From assembly GCA_013287915.1 (NCBI GenBank), contig JABDCX010000001.1, positions 72,876 through 115,884 on the forward strand: 43,009 bases of DNA, in the 5' to 3' direction. Under the pieces are notes generated by a model. That model saw nothing but the letters and a program-made list of their open reading frames with translations, was not told the DNA's origin and searched no databases. Positions 17,707 to 26,046 of the stretch are shown piece by piece. Source of the DNA: Chlamydiota bacterium (GTDB taxonomy: Bacteria; Chlamydiota; Chlamydiia; Chlamydiales; Parachlamydiaceae). Position 1 is the stretch's first letter. Each line of letters opens with the position of its first letter. Both the position numbers and the translations under genes were made by a program.

Positions 17707-20700
17707 ATGTCGCCATTTACATTCAGAAAATCGATGCAGAGTTTTGTATTTTTAGGAGCCGTCCTCTTTGCATGCGATTGCTCGGCCGCTAGTCAATATT
17801 GGGATGGGTCATTTACCTCAGGACCTAACTCTCCGCATGGCGGCAGCGGGAATTGGAACACAAGCGTTCCCAGCAATACAAATTGGACCGACTCGCTTGG
17901 ACTCACACACAGCACATGGGCCTCTGATGGGGCTGTTTTTAATGTGACACCGGGGACTGCTACACTGAATGTGGACAACATTTCCTTTACGCAAATTGAA
18001 TTCGCAGTAAGCGGCTACATCATTGCAGGCCCGAAAACATTGAATATGTTGCCAGCTTTTACCTACATACAAACGGATCCGGGTGTTTCAGCCACGATCT
18101 CTTGCAATTTGATCGGTCCTGCAGCTACTGATTTTATCAAGACTGGCGATGGAACTTTGACACTGAGTGGTCTTGGAAACTCCTTTCAACGGACTGTGGT
18201 CGTGCAAGGTGGCGTTCTTGATGTGACAGGAGCTATAGTCACAAGCGGGACAACATGGGTTGGAAACGGTACAAACAATAACGCCTTGAATCTCACCGGT
18301 TCGATCCTTAGCACAGGTGATATCGACATCGGGGTTGTCGTTGGTTCGATGAACAACGTTGCAACCGTGACAGGCGGCACCTGGACAGCCACTTCAGGGA
18401 CTCTCTCAGTTGGATCGCAAGGCCCTAACAATGCGATGAACATCCAAAGTGGAGGCCTTGTTTCTGTCCATTCCTGCGACATCGGCCCAATAACCGGAAC
18501 TTCAAACAGTTCCGTGACTGTGACCGATTTAAATTCTCATTTAAGTGTTGCGACCACTCTAACTGTTGGAGATGCGAGCTCCTTTAACTCGCTGACAATC
18601 AAAAATGGCGGTCTCGTGGACGGTCCAACCACTACTGTTGGCAATCAGATCACGTCGGCTTTTAACACAATTGTAGTCGATGGGATCGGCTCTTCTACAC
18701 CCAGCCTAAACAGTACCCTGAATTGCATAACCTCATTGACGATAGGTCAAGCAGAGTCATTTAATAGCCTGATGATTACGAATGGCGGGCAGGTGAATAG
18801 CAAGCTCACCGTTATTGGAAATTTGTCCACAACCTCCTCAAACTTTGCCCTCGTCCAAAATCCACACTCCCTTTGGACTATTACCGGCAATTTGTATGTG
18901 GGAGAGAGCGGGAGCTCTAACAGTTTAGCCGTATCAAAAGGGGGCATTGTAGATGTTAGTACCCAAGATGCTGTAGTAGGCTTAAATGCGGGTGCAAATT
19001 TGAATGTGCTTCAGGTCAGCGATCCTGGCTCTCAGCTCAATGTGAGCGGTGGAGTAAGCTTATACATCGGAAAAGCGGGCAGCAGCAACTCCTTGCTCAT
19101 TTCCAATGGCGCGGTTGTTTCGGTGAATAAAAACTGCATCATCGGACATGTGGTCAATGCGAATTCAAATTCTGCAACTGTTTCCGGGGCAAATTCAAAT
19201 TGGAACTGCACCGGGACTTTTCGAGTCGGGACGGATGGCTCTGGCAATTCCCTCTTAATTGAAAATGGTGGATCGGTGCTGGTTGGCACAAAGCTGACCA
19301 TTGGCTCTAATAGCGATGCGATTAACAACTCCGTGACAGTGGACGGGCCGGGATCTCTGCTCGGAGGCTCAACATCAACGCCGCCGACTGTCGTGGTAGG
19401 CGATTCTGGTATTGGGAGCAGCCTGACAGTCACTAATTCAGGAAGCGTTACAGCGTCTGTCATCACTCTTGCTAAGTCAACTGCTACAAGCAGTGGCACA
19501 CTTAATATCGGAACTGGCGGGCTGCCCGGGACCCTGAATACACCCGGAGTTGCAGGCGTAGCTGGTACTGCGCTAGTAGTTTTTAACCACAATTCTCCAA
19601 GCTACACATTCCTTCCGATTCTTGCAGGCAATTTAAGCGTTAAACACATTGGACCTGGCACGACAATCCTGGCTAGTCCAAACACCTATTCTGGGGCAAC
19701 GACGATTAATGCCGGGGTGCTTGCCGCAGGGGGTGCTGACGTGTTGAGTCCCTCTTCGTCGATCACGGTCAATAGCAATGGAGCTTTGAATCTTGGTGGC
19801 GCTGATCAGTCGATTGGTGCTCTGACCAATAATGGACTTGTGGATTTTGGAGGGACGACGACTGGCGCTTTCTTAAATGTGAATGGAAACTATACCCAAA
19901 CTGGCAGTGGGACGCTTCTTGATAAGATTAACCTTGCTGGACAAAGCGATTTGGTAAACACAAATGCAACGGCTTTTCTAGGTGGAACTCTATCTGTTGT
20001 AGCACTCGATGGCTATTCCTTATTTGACACCTACAATGTGATTCATTCTAACAACACAATTTCTACCACTTTTGACACAGTCGTTTCCAATAACAGCCTC
20101 GTCTTAACTTCAGTGATTTACGATTCAAATGATGTGTATTTAATGTTTCGGCAAAATCTTGGGTTTGCTGCGCTTACCCACAACGAAACAGTCGTCGCTA
20201 CACAACTGGACGGGATTAACAACCCCACAAGTGATGAGCTCGCGGTCTTAGAGGCTCTTGTAAATTTATCGGTGCATGATGCCAGAAACGCCCTCGACAA
20301 TATTGCTGGGGAACAATACACCTACATCGTGGAGCTTGACCGCTACAGCAACGAGACTTTGAATCGCAGAATTTTTAACGCCTTAAGAAAGACCCTGTCT
20401 CCTTGTTGGTGTGAAAACCCCTGCGAACCCATTCAAACCTGGTTTCAGCTAGGAGAAGGGCAGGGTTATGCACACAGAGATTGCAATAGCAACGGATTGC
20501 GCACCTTAAATTGGGACTTTACGCTTGGTGGGTTTACCCCCATTTGTGAAGGGCTTCTTATCGGCGTTGCCGCCAATTATGAGATCCAAAATGTGCAGTT
20601 CTACGAAGGGGGACACACCCATTGGCATACTGGACAAGCGGCACTTCAGGGCATTTATCAGAACGCCTGCGGCTATCTGCTTGCCGATCTCATTATTGGA

Positions 20701-21240
20701 CAAAGTTGGGGTAAAGTGAGAAGAGAGATTGATTTTGGCTCGATCCATCGCGTGGCAAAATCTAAGCCAAAAGTAACGCAAGGGTTTGTTTACGCCGAAA
20801 CCGGCTTCAATTACTTCTGGTGCGATGTCCTCTTACAACCCTTTGTTGGGTTCGAAGCGGGTTTTTACAGACAAAAAGAATTCGATGAAAGTGGTGCCGA
20901 TTCGCTCAATCTGACGGTGAGTAAGCAAGAAGTTAACACGTATGACTCGTATTTGGGAACGCACGTCACAACCTATTGGGACTGCTTTGTGATTAATGCC
21001 GACATCTCCTGGCAGCACCGCTATGACCGCTCGTGTGTAAATACCACTACGCGATTTGAAGAATTTGGCGAATCATTTTCGATATATGGGGTAAGACTCG
21101 GCCGTAATGCCGTCAATTGGGCCTTCAATGCCTCAACTGAGTATCGGGAAGGTGTGACACTCTACGCAGAGCTATCAGGACAAAGATGGAAAAACTGGTC
21201 CACCTACGGAATAGACCTCGGCATTAGCCTTGAATGGTAA
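17707..21240 (+). CDS. Type V autotransporter adhesin-like protein (PATR repeat, non-Pmp)
   Basis: 1177 residues; ATG 17707 follows a strong AAAGGAG site. A signal peptide (SFVFLGAVLFACDCSAA) leads to a beta-helical passenger rich in Gly, Ser, Asn and Thr. About seven degenerate units of roughly 55 residues (consensus VGxxGSxNSLxIxNGGxV, then NSxTVxG) fill the middle. A canonical passenger-associated repeat NTYSGATTINAGVL occurs near residue 660, followed by a pertactin-like stretch. The last about 280 residues form a beta-barrel translocator with several cysteines, ending ISLEW. The Pmp motifs GGAI and FxxN are not repeated here, so this is an AIDA/PATR-type autotransporter rather than a chlamydial Pmp. 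A role in attachment is plausible. Confidence 0.88.
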   Translation: MSPFTFRKSMQSFVFLGAVLFACDCSAASQYWDGSFTSGPNSPHGGSGNWNTSVPSNTNWTDSLGLTHSTWASDGAVFNVTPGTATLNVDNISFTQIEFAVSGYIIAGPKTLNMLPAFTYIQTDPGVSATISCNLIGPAATDFIKTGDGTLTLSGLGNSFQRTVVVQGGVLDVTGAIVTSGTTWVGNGTNNNALNLTGSILSTGDIDIGVVVGSMNNVATVTGGTWTATSGTLSVGSQGPNNAMNIQSGGLVSVHSCDIGPITGTSNSSVTVTDLNSHLSVATTLTVGDASSFNSLTIKNGGLVDGPTTTVGNQITSAFNTIVVDGIGSSTPSLNSTLNCITSLTIGQAESFNSLMITNGGQVNSKLTVIGNLSTTSSNFALVQNPHSLWTITGNLYVGESGSSNSLAVSKGGIVDVSTQDAVVGLNAGANLNVLQVSDPGSQLNVSGGVSLYIGKAGSSNSLLISNGAVVSVNKNCIIGHVVNANSNSATVSGANSNWNCTGTFRVGTDGSGNSLLIENGGSVLVGTKLTIGSNSDAINNSVTVDGPGSLLGGSTSTPPTVVVGDSGIGSSLTVTNSGSVTASVITLAKSTATSSGTLNIGTGGLPGTLNTPGVAGVAGTALVVFNHNSPSYTFLPILAGNLSVKHIGPGTTILASPNTYSGATTINAGVLAAGGADVLSPSSSITVNSNGALNLGGADQSIGALTNNGLVDFGGTTTGAFLNVNGNYTQTGSGTLLDKINLAGQSDLVNTNATAFLGGTLSVVALDGYSLFDTYNVIHSNNTISTTFDTVVSNNSLVLTSVIYDSNDVYLMFRQNLGFAALTHNETVVATQLDGINNPTSDELAVLEALVNLSVHDARNALDNIAGEQYTYIVELDRYSNETLNRRIFNALRKTLSPCWCENPCEPIQTWFQLGEGQGYAHRDCNSNGLRTLNWDFTLGGFTPICEGLLIGVAANYEIQNVQFYEGGHTHWHTGQAALQGIYQNACGYLLADLIIGQSWGKVRREIDFGSIHRVAKSKPKVTQGFVYAETGFNYFWCDVLLQPFVGFEAGFYRQKEFDESGADSLNLTVSKQEVNTYDSYLGTHVTTYWDCFVINADISWQHRYDRSCVNTTTRFEEFGESFSIYGVRLGRNAVNWAFNASTEYREGVTLYAELSGQRWKNWSTYGIDLGISLEW
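18310..19480 (+). repeat. Degenerate ~165-bp coding repeats in the autotransporter passenger
   Basis: Successive segments encode variants of 'VG-x-x-GS-x-NSL-x-I-x-NGG-x-V ... IG ... NS-x-TV-x-G' (for example NSLTIKNGG, NSLMITNGG, NSLAVSKGG, NSLLISNGA, NSLLIENGG). The copies differ in DNA and protein, so they are old; each unit probably adds a few rungs to the beta-helix. Confidence 0.65.
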
Positions 21241-21292
21241 ATCGATTCTAGAACGCTCAGCTCGATACCAAGAGGCATTGAGCCCGTAAAGA

Positions 21293-21555
21293 TATGCCGC
21301 CCCTTCAGGGCTCGTCTGACTCGCTATGATGATAAACCCAGGCCTACGCTTCGCTCCGACCTGGGCTATGAGATGCCGGCCCGTTGGGCCTCACAACACG
21401 CTCAATTGGTTCTGGAGCTATTGGTCGGAGCCTTATGTAGTCTGCGGTTAAGGCCCGAAGGGTCGGCCTAGCATAGCCCAGGTCGCAGTGAGCGCCAGCG
21501 AACGGAGGCCTGGGTAAACACGTACCCAAGTGACGAGCCCTGAAAGGGCGGCATA
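21293..21555. repeat. REP/BIME-like composite element: two GC-rich units in inverted orientation
   Basis: The left unit (21293 to about 21391) and right unit (about 21450-21555) are reverse complements of each other at their outer 24 bases with one mismatch (TATGCCGCCC...GGGCTCGTC). Both contain a CCCAGGCC...GACCTGGGCTATG stem and a GGCC...GGGCC hairpin in the same order. The element fills most of the 513-bp space after the autotransporter and is more GC-rich than its surroundings. No credible gene is encoded in it. This is the only gene-free stretch over 300 bp in the window. Confidence 0.75.
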
Positions 21556-21700
21556 GCACTGTAGGATCTTCGAAATTGTAGATATACTATTTTATTGTCT
21601 CCATCGGCCGCAGCAGTCGATTCATTTGGGTTCGATTACACGCCCCTTCATTTGCATTTCTTCTAATTTTTCATATCTTTGAAGATTCATTTTTTTGACT

Positions 21701-21742
21701 CTCTGCGTTCCGTCCGTAAAGATTAAACGCAGAGACGCAGAG
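21701..21742. repeat. Palindromic CTCTGCGTT/AACGCAGAG hairpin with a partial second arm
   Basis: CTCTGCGTT (21701-21709) is inverted as AACGCAGAG (21726-21734) and ACGCAGAG is repeated at once (21735-21742). The same arms occur downstream of icd at 29990-30024, so this looks like a dispersed small palindrome. It could end transcription of the antitoxin gene on the minus strand. Confidence 0.5.
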
Positions 21743-21753
21743 AATACATTTAT

Positions 21754-21984
21754 TTAATGATTGGCATCCCACTCTTCTTCAATAGGTGCAATGAGATCAC
21801 TCTTAACATGAACCGTGCCTTTCATTTTTCCGAACAGTGTGGTGTCTTGCTTTTCAATAGGGGAAAGCTTAGCAATGGGAATATTTCCTTTAGTAATAAT
21901 GAATTCAACACCTTTTGACTTAACTTCTTCCATGAATCGTAGACATTCAGCCTTAAATTTTTCTGCTTGAACAACCCGTTTCAT
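21754..21984 (-). CDS. Phd/YefM-family antitoxin, without an adjacent toxin
   Basis: A 76-residue protein: an N-terminal DNA-binding-type Phd/YefM fold (MKRVVQAEKFKAECLRFMEEV, then FIITKGNIPIAKLSPIE) and a C-terminal toxin-neutralising tail (LFGKMKGTV...IAPIEEEWDA) of the type usually paired with VapC/PIN toxins. The start at 21984 is set by an AGGAGGTG site immediately upstream. It lies 42 bp after sdhB on the same strand. The roughly 200 bp downstream contain only a short palindrome, a 22-codon frame and the REP-like element; no PIN-domain gene is present. It is either a solitary antitoxin or a remnant of a toxin-antitoxin pair. Confidence 0.8.
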   Translation of the reverse strand: MKRVVQAEKFKAECLRFMEEVKSKGVEFIITKGNIPIAKLSPIEKQDTTLFGKMKGTVHVKSDLIAPIEEEWDANH

Positions 21985-22026
21985 TCTGCACCTCCTATAG
22001 TCCATATTACCATCGTTACATTTAAC

Positions 22027-22788
22027 CTAGAAGGGAGGGACGCCGAAGGTGTCTTTGAAGGCTTGTAGGGTGGTGTCGCGCCCGATCGCAGAGATTGAAT
22101 CGAGTAGAGGGACATCTTTTGGGCACACCTGCTGGCAATTTTGGGCGTTGCCGCAATCGGCAATGCCTCCTGGTTGCATGACAAGCCTTAGACGTTCATC
22201 GCTTTGCATTGCCCCTGTCGGATTTAAATTGAAGAGGCGCACCTGAGCCATGATCTGAGGACCCACGAATTTCGAGCGCTCGTTGGATTGTGGACATGCT
22301 TCGACACAACACCCGCAGGTGATGCATTTCGAAATCGCGTACATCACCTCTTGCTTTTCTTGGGAGATTTTAGGCCCGGGCCCCCGCTCATAGGCCCCGT
22401 CTGAATCGATCCAAGCGTGTACTTTTTTCAAGTTTTCAAACATGCGCGAGCGATCGACGATGAGATCGCGCACGAGTGGAAACTTGGTAAATGGGGCCAG
22501 AGTAATCGTGTCCGATTGCGTCTTTTCTAAAATCGGCTCGATCAACGCCGTGCAAGCTTGTCGAGGACGCCCATTGACGAGCATCGAACACGACCCGCAC
22601 ACCTCTTCTAAACAGCCCTGCTCCCACACGACAGGGGTCACTTTTTCCCCTTTCCGATTGATCGGATTTTTTTGGATCTCCATCAAGGCTGATATCACGT
22701 TGAGGTAAGGTTCAAGAGACAGTTCAAATTCCTCCCAATATTGGTTTCCGGGATGGCCACGATAAACCTTTAGGATAAATTTTTTCAT
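22027..22788 (-). CDS. sdhB: Succinate dehydrogenase iron-sulfur subunit
   Basis: 253 residues. Carries electrons from the flavoprotein to the membrane cytochrome in TCA-cycle complex II. The 2Fe-2S cluster motif is GCLEEVCGSCSMLVNGRPRQAC; the C-terminal ferredoxin-like domain has CITCGCCVEACPQ and CQQVCPKDVP for the 4Fe-4S and 3Fe-4S clusters. ATG 22788 lies 5 bp after the sdhA stop, with GAGG overlapping that stop. Order sdhC-sdhA-sdhB matches CT593-CT591. Confidence 0.96.
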   Translation of the reverse strand: MKKFILKVYRGHPGNQYWEEFELSLEPYLNVISALMEIQKNPINRKGEKVTPVVWEQGCLEEVCGSCSMLVNGRPRQACTALIEPILEKTQSDTITLAPFTKFPLVRDLIVDRSRMFENLKKVHAWIDSDGAYERGPGPKISQEKQEVMYAISKCITCGCCVEACPQSNERSKFVGPQIMAQVRLFNLNPTGAMQSDERLRLVMQPGGIADCGNAQNCQQVCPKDVPLLDSISAIGRDTTLQAFKDTFGVPPF

Positions 22789-22793
22789 AAACC

Positions 22794-24683
22794 TCAAACA
22801 GGTAGTTCGATGTTAGCGGGGATGTTTTCCAATGTCGGCTTCACCTTCACCGCTTTCGAATAATCGCGCATGACCGGCTTTAAGTGACGCAAATCGATCG
22901 CCTCATACGTGATATCGGGATCGCCCGTGATGGGATTGAATGTCGCGATTGTCGTCTTCAACCAATTTTCATCGTCCCGTTTTGGATATTCTGCCTTGAA
23001 GTGGGCCCCACGAAACTCATTTCGCAAAAGAGCGCTCTTGGTAATGATGAGCGCGAGGTCGAGCATGGGCCCAAATTGCAACGCAAAAGCCAACGTTTGA
23101 TTTGCAAATTGGGTATGGTCATCTAAAGAGATCCGTTGATACCGCTCACGGATTTCGTGGATCTTCTCGATCGTCCGCTGCAAATCGGTGTTGTTGCGCT
23201 TCACGGTGACATTAGCCACCATCCACTCTGCCAGCTCATCGTGCAAGCGATACACATTTTCTGGTCCTTGCCTTGCCAATACTTCGCTTTTAAGATCGAC
23301 CACTTGCTGAATCGCCTCTTCATAGGCACGTAGAGACAACTCACTGCCTTTTACGCAATTGTCGATGTAGCGCGGCACTTCATTGCCTGTCACTAGACCT
23401 CCAAAGATACAAGAGAGCAGTGAGTTGGCACCGAGACGATTGGCTCCATGGTATTGATAATCCGATTCCCCCACATTGAAACACCCCGGAATGTTCGTCA
23501 TTTGGCGATACCGCTCGTACCGATCGGGATCGTCAGCTGCTGGCCAATCGACCCAGCCTCCTCCCATCGTATAGTGAACAGCGGGAAAGATCCGCATCGG
23601 CACTTTAGAGGGATCTTCACCGGTGAATTTTTGGTAGATATCCAACACAGAAGCTAATTTTTTTTGCTGTTCCTGAGACAAGTGAGAGACGTCTAAGTAC
23701 ACTTGCATGCCCCCATCGACTCCCAATCCCATTTCACAGATGCGCAACAACTCGCGCGAACCGATGTCGCGTGGAACGAGATTGCCAAAAGTCGGGTACA
23801 TCTCTTCTAGAAAATACCAGGGTTTTCCCGTCTCGCCGCAAGGGAGCAACAACCCATCGGCCATTTCGATTTTCTTGCTTGAATCTCCCCATACCCAGAT
23901 TCTGCCTCCCTCTCCGCGGATCGACTCCGACATCAGCCGCATCTTATCCGATCCTGGAATGGCTGTTGGGTGGATCTGGATGAATTCTCCATTGGCGTAT
24001 TTCATCCCTTGCCGGTACAAGCGTCCATTCGCCGCTCCTGTGCAAAAGGTGGAGTTGGTCGATTTTTTAAAGATCAAGCCGCATCCCCCTGTGGCAATCA
24101 CAACGGCATCCGCTTTCAGCGCTTCGATCTTCTGGTTGAAGAGATCCATCAGCACTATCCCACGCGCCTGACCAGAAGGATCGAGAACGAGCTGCATAAA
24201 CTCGTGATTTTCAAATTTCTCGACCAAGCCTCTGGCCTCGTGGCGCCTCACCTGTTCATCCAATGAATAGAGGAGCTGTTGCCCTGTCGAAGCCCCGCAA
24301 AAAGCGGTGCGGTTGTACAGAGTGCCTCCAAAGCGGCGAAAATCGAGATTCCCCTCTGGCGTCCGATTGAAGGGGCACCCAAACCGATCGAGCATGTAGA
24401 TGATCGCAGGCGCTGCTAGGCACATTTCCAGAATGGGAGGCTGGTTTGCCAAAAAATCGCCCCCTTTCATCGTGTCGTACGCATGAATGATAGGGGAATC
24501 ATCTTCCCCTTTGAGATTCATTGCGGCATTAATCCCGCCTTGTGCGCAGACGGAATGGGAGCGCTTCACTTTTGTGACAGAGACGATTTTGACGTGGCAC
24601 CCTTTCTCAGCCAATTTCATGGCAGCTGAAAGTCCTGCAAGCCCTCCACCGACAACAACAACTGTTTTCTTTCCCTTACTCAT
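22794..24683 (-). CDS. sdhA: Succinate dehydrogenase flavoprotein subunit
   Basis: 629 residues. Oxidises succinate to fumarate using covalently bound FAD at the inner face of the membrane. An N-terminal dinucleotide-binding motif VVVGGGLAGLSAAMKLAEKG is followed by the QGGINAAMN region, DTMKGGDFLANQ, the substrate-side QIHPTAIPG, the catalytic ESIRGEGGRIWV and GANRLGANSLLSC near the C-terminal half. It starts 7 bp after sdhC. Length and motifs fit the Bacillus/epsilon-type enzymes that pair with a single five-helix cytochrome subunit. Confidence 0.97.
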   Translation of the reverse strand: MSKGKKTVVVVGGGLAGLSAAMKLAEKGCHVKIVSVTKVKRSHSVCAQGGINAAMNLKGEDDSPIIHAYDTMKGGDFLANQPPILEMCLAAPAIIYMLDRFGCPFNRTPEGNLDFRRFGGTLYNRTAFCGASTGQQLLYSLDEQVRRHEARGLVEKFENHEFMQLVLDPSGQARGIVLMDLFNQKIEALKADAVVIATGGCGLIFKKSTNSTFCTGAANGRLYRQGMKYANGEFIQIHPTAIPGSDKMRLMSESIRGEGGRIWVWGDSSKKIEMADGLLLPCGETGKPWYFLEEMYPTFGNLVPRDIGSRELLRICEMGLGVDGGMQVYLDVSHLSQEQQKKLASVLDIYQKFTGEDPSKVPMRIFPAVHYTMGGGWVDWPAADDPDRYERYRQMTNIPGCFNVGESDYQYHGANRLGANSLLSCIFGGLVTGNEVPRYIDNCVKGSELSLRAYEEAIQQVVDLKSEVLARQGPENVYRLHDELAEWMVANVTVKRNNTDLQRTIEKIHEIRERYQRISLDDHTQFANQTLAFALQFGPMLDLALIITKSALLRNEFRGAHFKAEYPKRDDENWLKTTIATFNPITGDPDITYEAIDLRHLKPVMRDYSKAVKVKPTLENIPANIELPV

Positions 24684-24690
24684 CGCCCTG

Positions 24691-25545
24691 TCATGTTTTA
24701 AGATTAATCCAATAGGTCAACCAAATCGCAGAAAGCCCAAACCCGCTCACCAAGACCATTAAAGAAACAGTCAAATAGCGCATCAACCTCTGCGCGCGCT
24801 GCGACAGGGTCACTCCCCAAGAGATCATGAACGTCCACATCCCATTGAAAGCATGAAATGTGGAAGCTAACACTAAAATCGTATAAAGCACCATCATCAT
24901 CGGCATTTTAAAAGTGTCTCTGACGACTAACAAATCTGCTGTTCCAAAGTTGGGAGCGACGGCAATGACCTCATCTTCACGCAAGGGGCGCATTTCCGAA
25001 GCGCTGAGTGAGCCAGAATCGTGGGAGTTGTAAAGCTTCACTCCCAAACGCTCTGCCACAGAAGGCAGTCCAGGATCATTTGTAATGCGCACGACGTATC
25101 CGCTCTCCGCCCCCGCCGCAGCCAGCGGCGATTCGACGAAACGCATGTGGATGACGTGCGCGAGAATCCCAACAATTAAAAACCATGAGGTGATCCGCTG
25201 CCACGTGTAGGCTTTATTGCGCGGATACTCAGGCAAAGAGGGAGTGGAACCATCCGTCGCGAAGGAATTAGCCTTCGATAAACGCAACCGATGGATCCCA
25301 TAAGCAATGTGAATCAAAATTGGCAATGCAATCAGCAAAATCTCAACAATTTGCAAATACGGGATATCGTGAATGGCATTGACAGCATGGATAAACCCCT
25401 TCCCATCATCTCCAATGTAAAGAGCTGCCTGAGAATTGGTAAAGAGGTGAATGAAAAGGTACACGACCAAGCCAATACCTGCCAAAGAGTGCAATTTTCT
25501 CCAGATAAAATCGTTTGGAACAGCAGGTGCTGACGTCGTTTCCAT
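24691..25545 (-). CDS. sdhC: Succinate dehydrogenase cytochrome b558 subunit
   Basis: 284 residues with five predicted membrane helices (about 17-37, 63-84, 117-137, 219-240, 255-277) and conserved histidines (HSLAG, FIHLF, HIAYGIHR, HVIHMR, STFHAFNGMW) suited to two haems. It anchors SdhA and SdhB and passes electrons to quinone. A hydrophilic loop of about 75 residues lies between helices 3 and 4, longer than in the B. subtilis protein. First gene of the sdhCAB operon, divergent from the gene at 25636. Confidence 0.92.
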   Translation of the reverse strand: METTSAPAVPNDFIWRKLHSLAGIGLVVYLFIHLFTNSQAALYIGDDGKGFIHAVNAIHDIPYLQIVEILLIALPILIHIAYGIHRLRLSKANSFATDGSTPSLPEYPRNKAYTWQRITSWFLIVGILAHVIHMRFVESPLAAAGAESGYVVRITNDPGLPSVAERLGVKLYNSHDSGSLSASEMRPLREDEVIAVAPNFGTADLLVVRDTFKMPMMMVLYTILVLASTFHAFNGMWTFMISWGVTLSQRAQRLMRYLTVSLMVLVSGFGLSAIWLTYWINLKT

Positions 25546-25635
25546 AAGAGGGTGTATAACACGTAAAACGAAAAAAGCAAAGCTAAAGAGAGGTCATCAT
25601 TTTTCCAGTAGCCTTGCAAAATCCAATCAAATAGT

Positions 25636-26010
25636 ATGACTAAAAAAGTGAAAACTATGCAAGCGACACTGAACACTCAAACGCTCGAATCTTTTCTGTT
25701 CCATTTGGGCTATGCCAACATCAAATGGGAAACGCGTCCTTTCCACTTTGCCTCTCAAAGATTCACTGAATCACAAATCCCCATTGCAATCCGAATTGCT
25801 GAATTCATCAAAAATAGGCTCAACCTTTCAAATGAGACGATTCAAGTATTGAAGAGTGGGAACGAAGAGGGACGGCGGATCCTTATTCTTGATCCCAAGG
25901 CATTTGCAAGAGCCCTGACAGAATACGAGAAAAACTGCCGAGCAATCGTCACATTAACAGCGCAGCTTGAAGCATTAAGCACACAAAGCTCCCTTGAAAA
26001 TAATGTCTAA
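25636..26010 (+). CDS. Unknown 124-residue soluble protein upstream of the nonulosonate synthase
   Basis: I do not recognise a family. The protein is hydrophilic, without signal peptide or membrane helix, and appears mixed alpha/beta: FLFHLGYANIKWETRPF, ESQIPIAIRIAEFIKNRL, RRILILDPKAFARALTEYEKNC, then a C-terminal helix. The ATG at 25636 could be replaced by one at 25657. It lies 36 bp before the nonulosonate synthase gene on the same strand and is probably co-transcribed, but the sequence gives no functional clue. Confidence 0.6.
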   Translation: MTKKVKTMQATLNTQTLESFLFHLGYANIKWETRPFHFASQRFTESQIPIAIRIAEFIKNRLNLSNETIQVLKSGNEEGRRILILDPKAFARALTEYEKNCRAIVTLTAQLEALSTQSSLENNV

Positions 26011-26046
26011 TCATTCCATCTTGGAAGAAAGAGGAAAAGAAGTTCT

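Noticed and set aside
18310-19480. Could the repeats be a CRISPR array
   Set aside because: They are degenerate, about 165 bp apart, in frame, and encode a beta-helical passenger; no short identical repeats with unique spacers occur.
21344-21559. Open frame of 71 codons rich in Arg and Pro on the minus strand
   Set aside because: It lies wholly inside the REP-like inverted element and has no ribosome-binding site; its length is a by-product of GC-rich repeats.
21556-21753. Search for a VapC-type toxin downstream of the antitoxin
   Set aside because: Only a 22-codon frame and a palindrome are present; no PIN-domain acidic motifs were seen in any frame.
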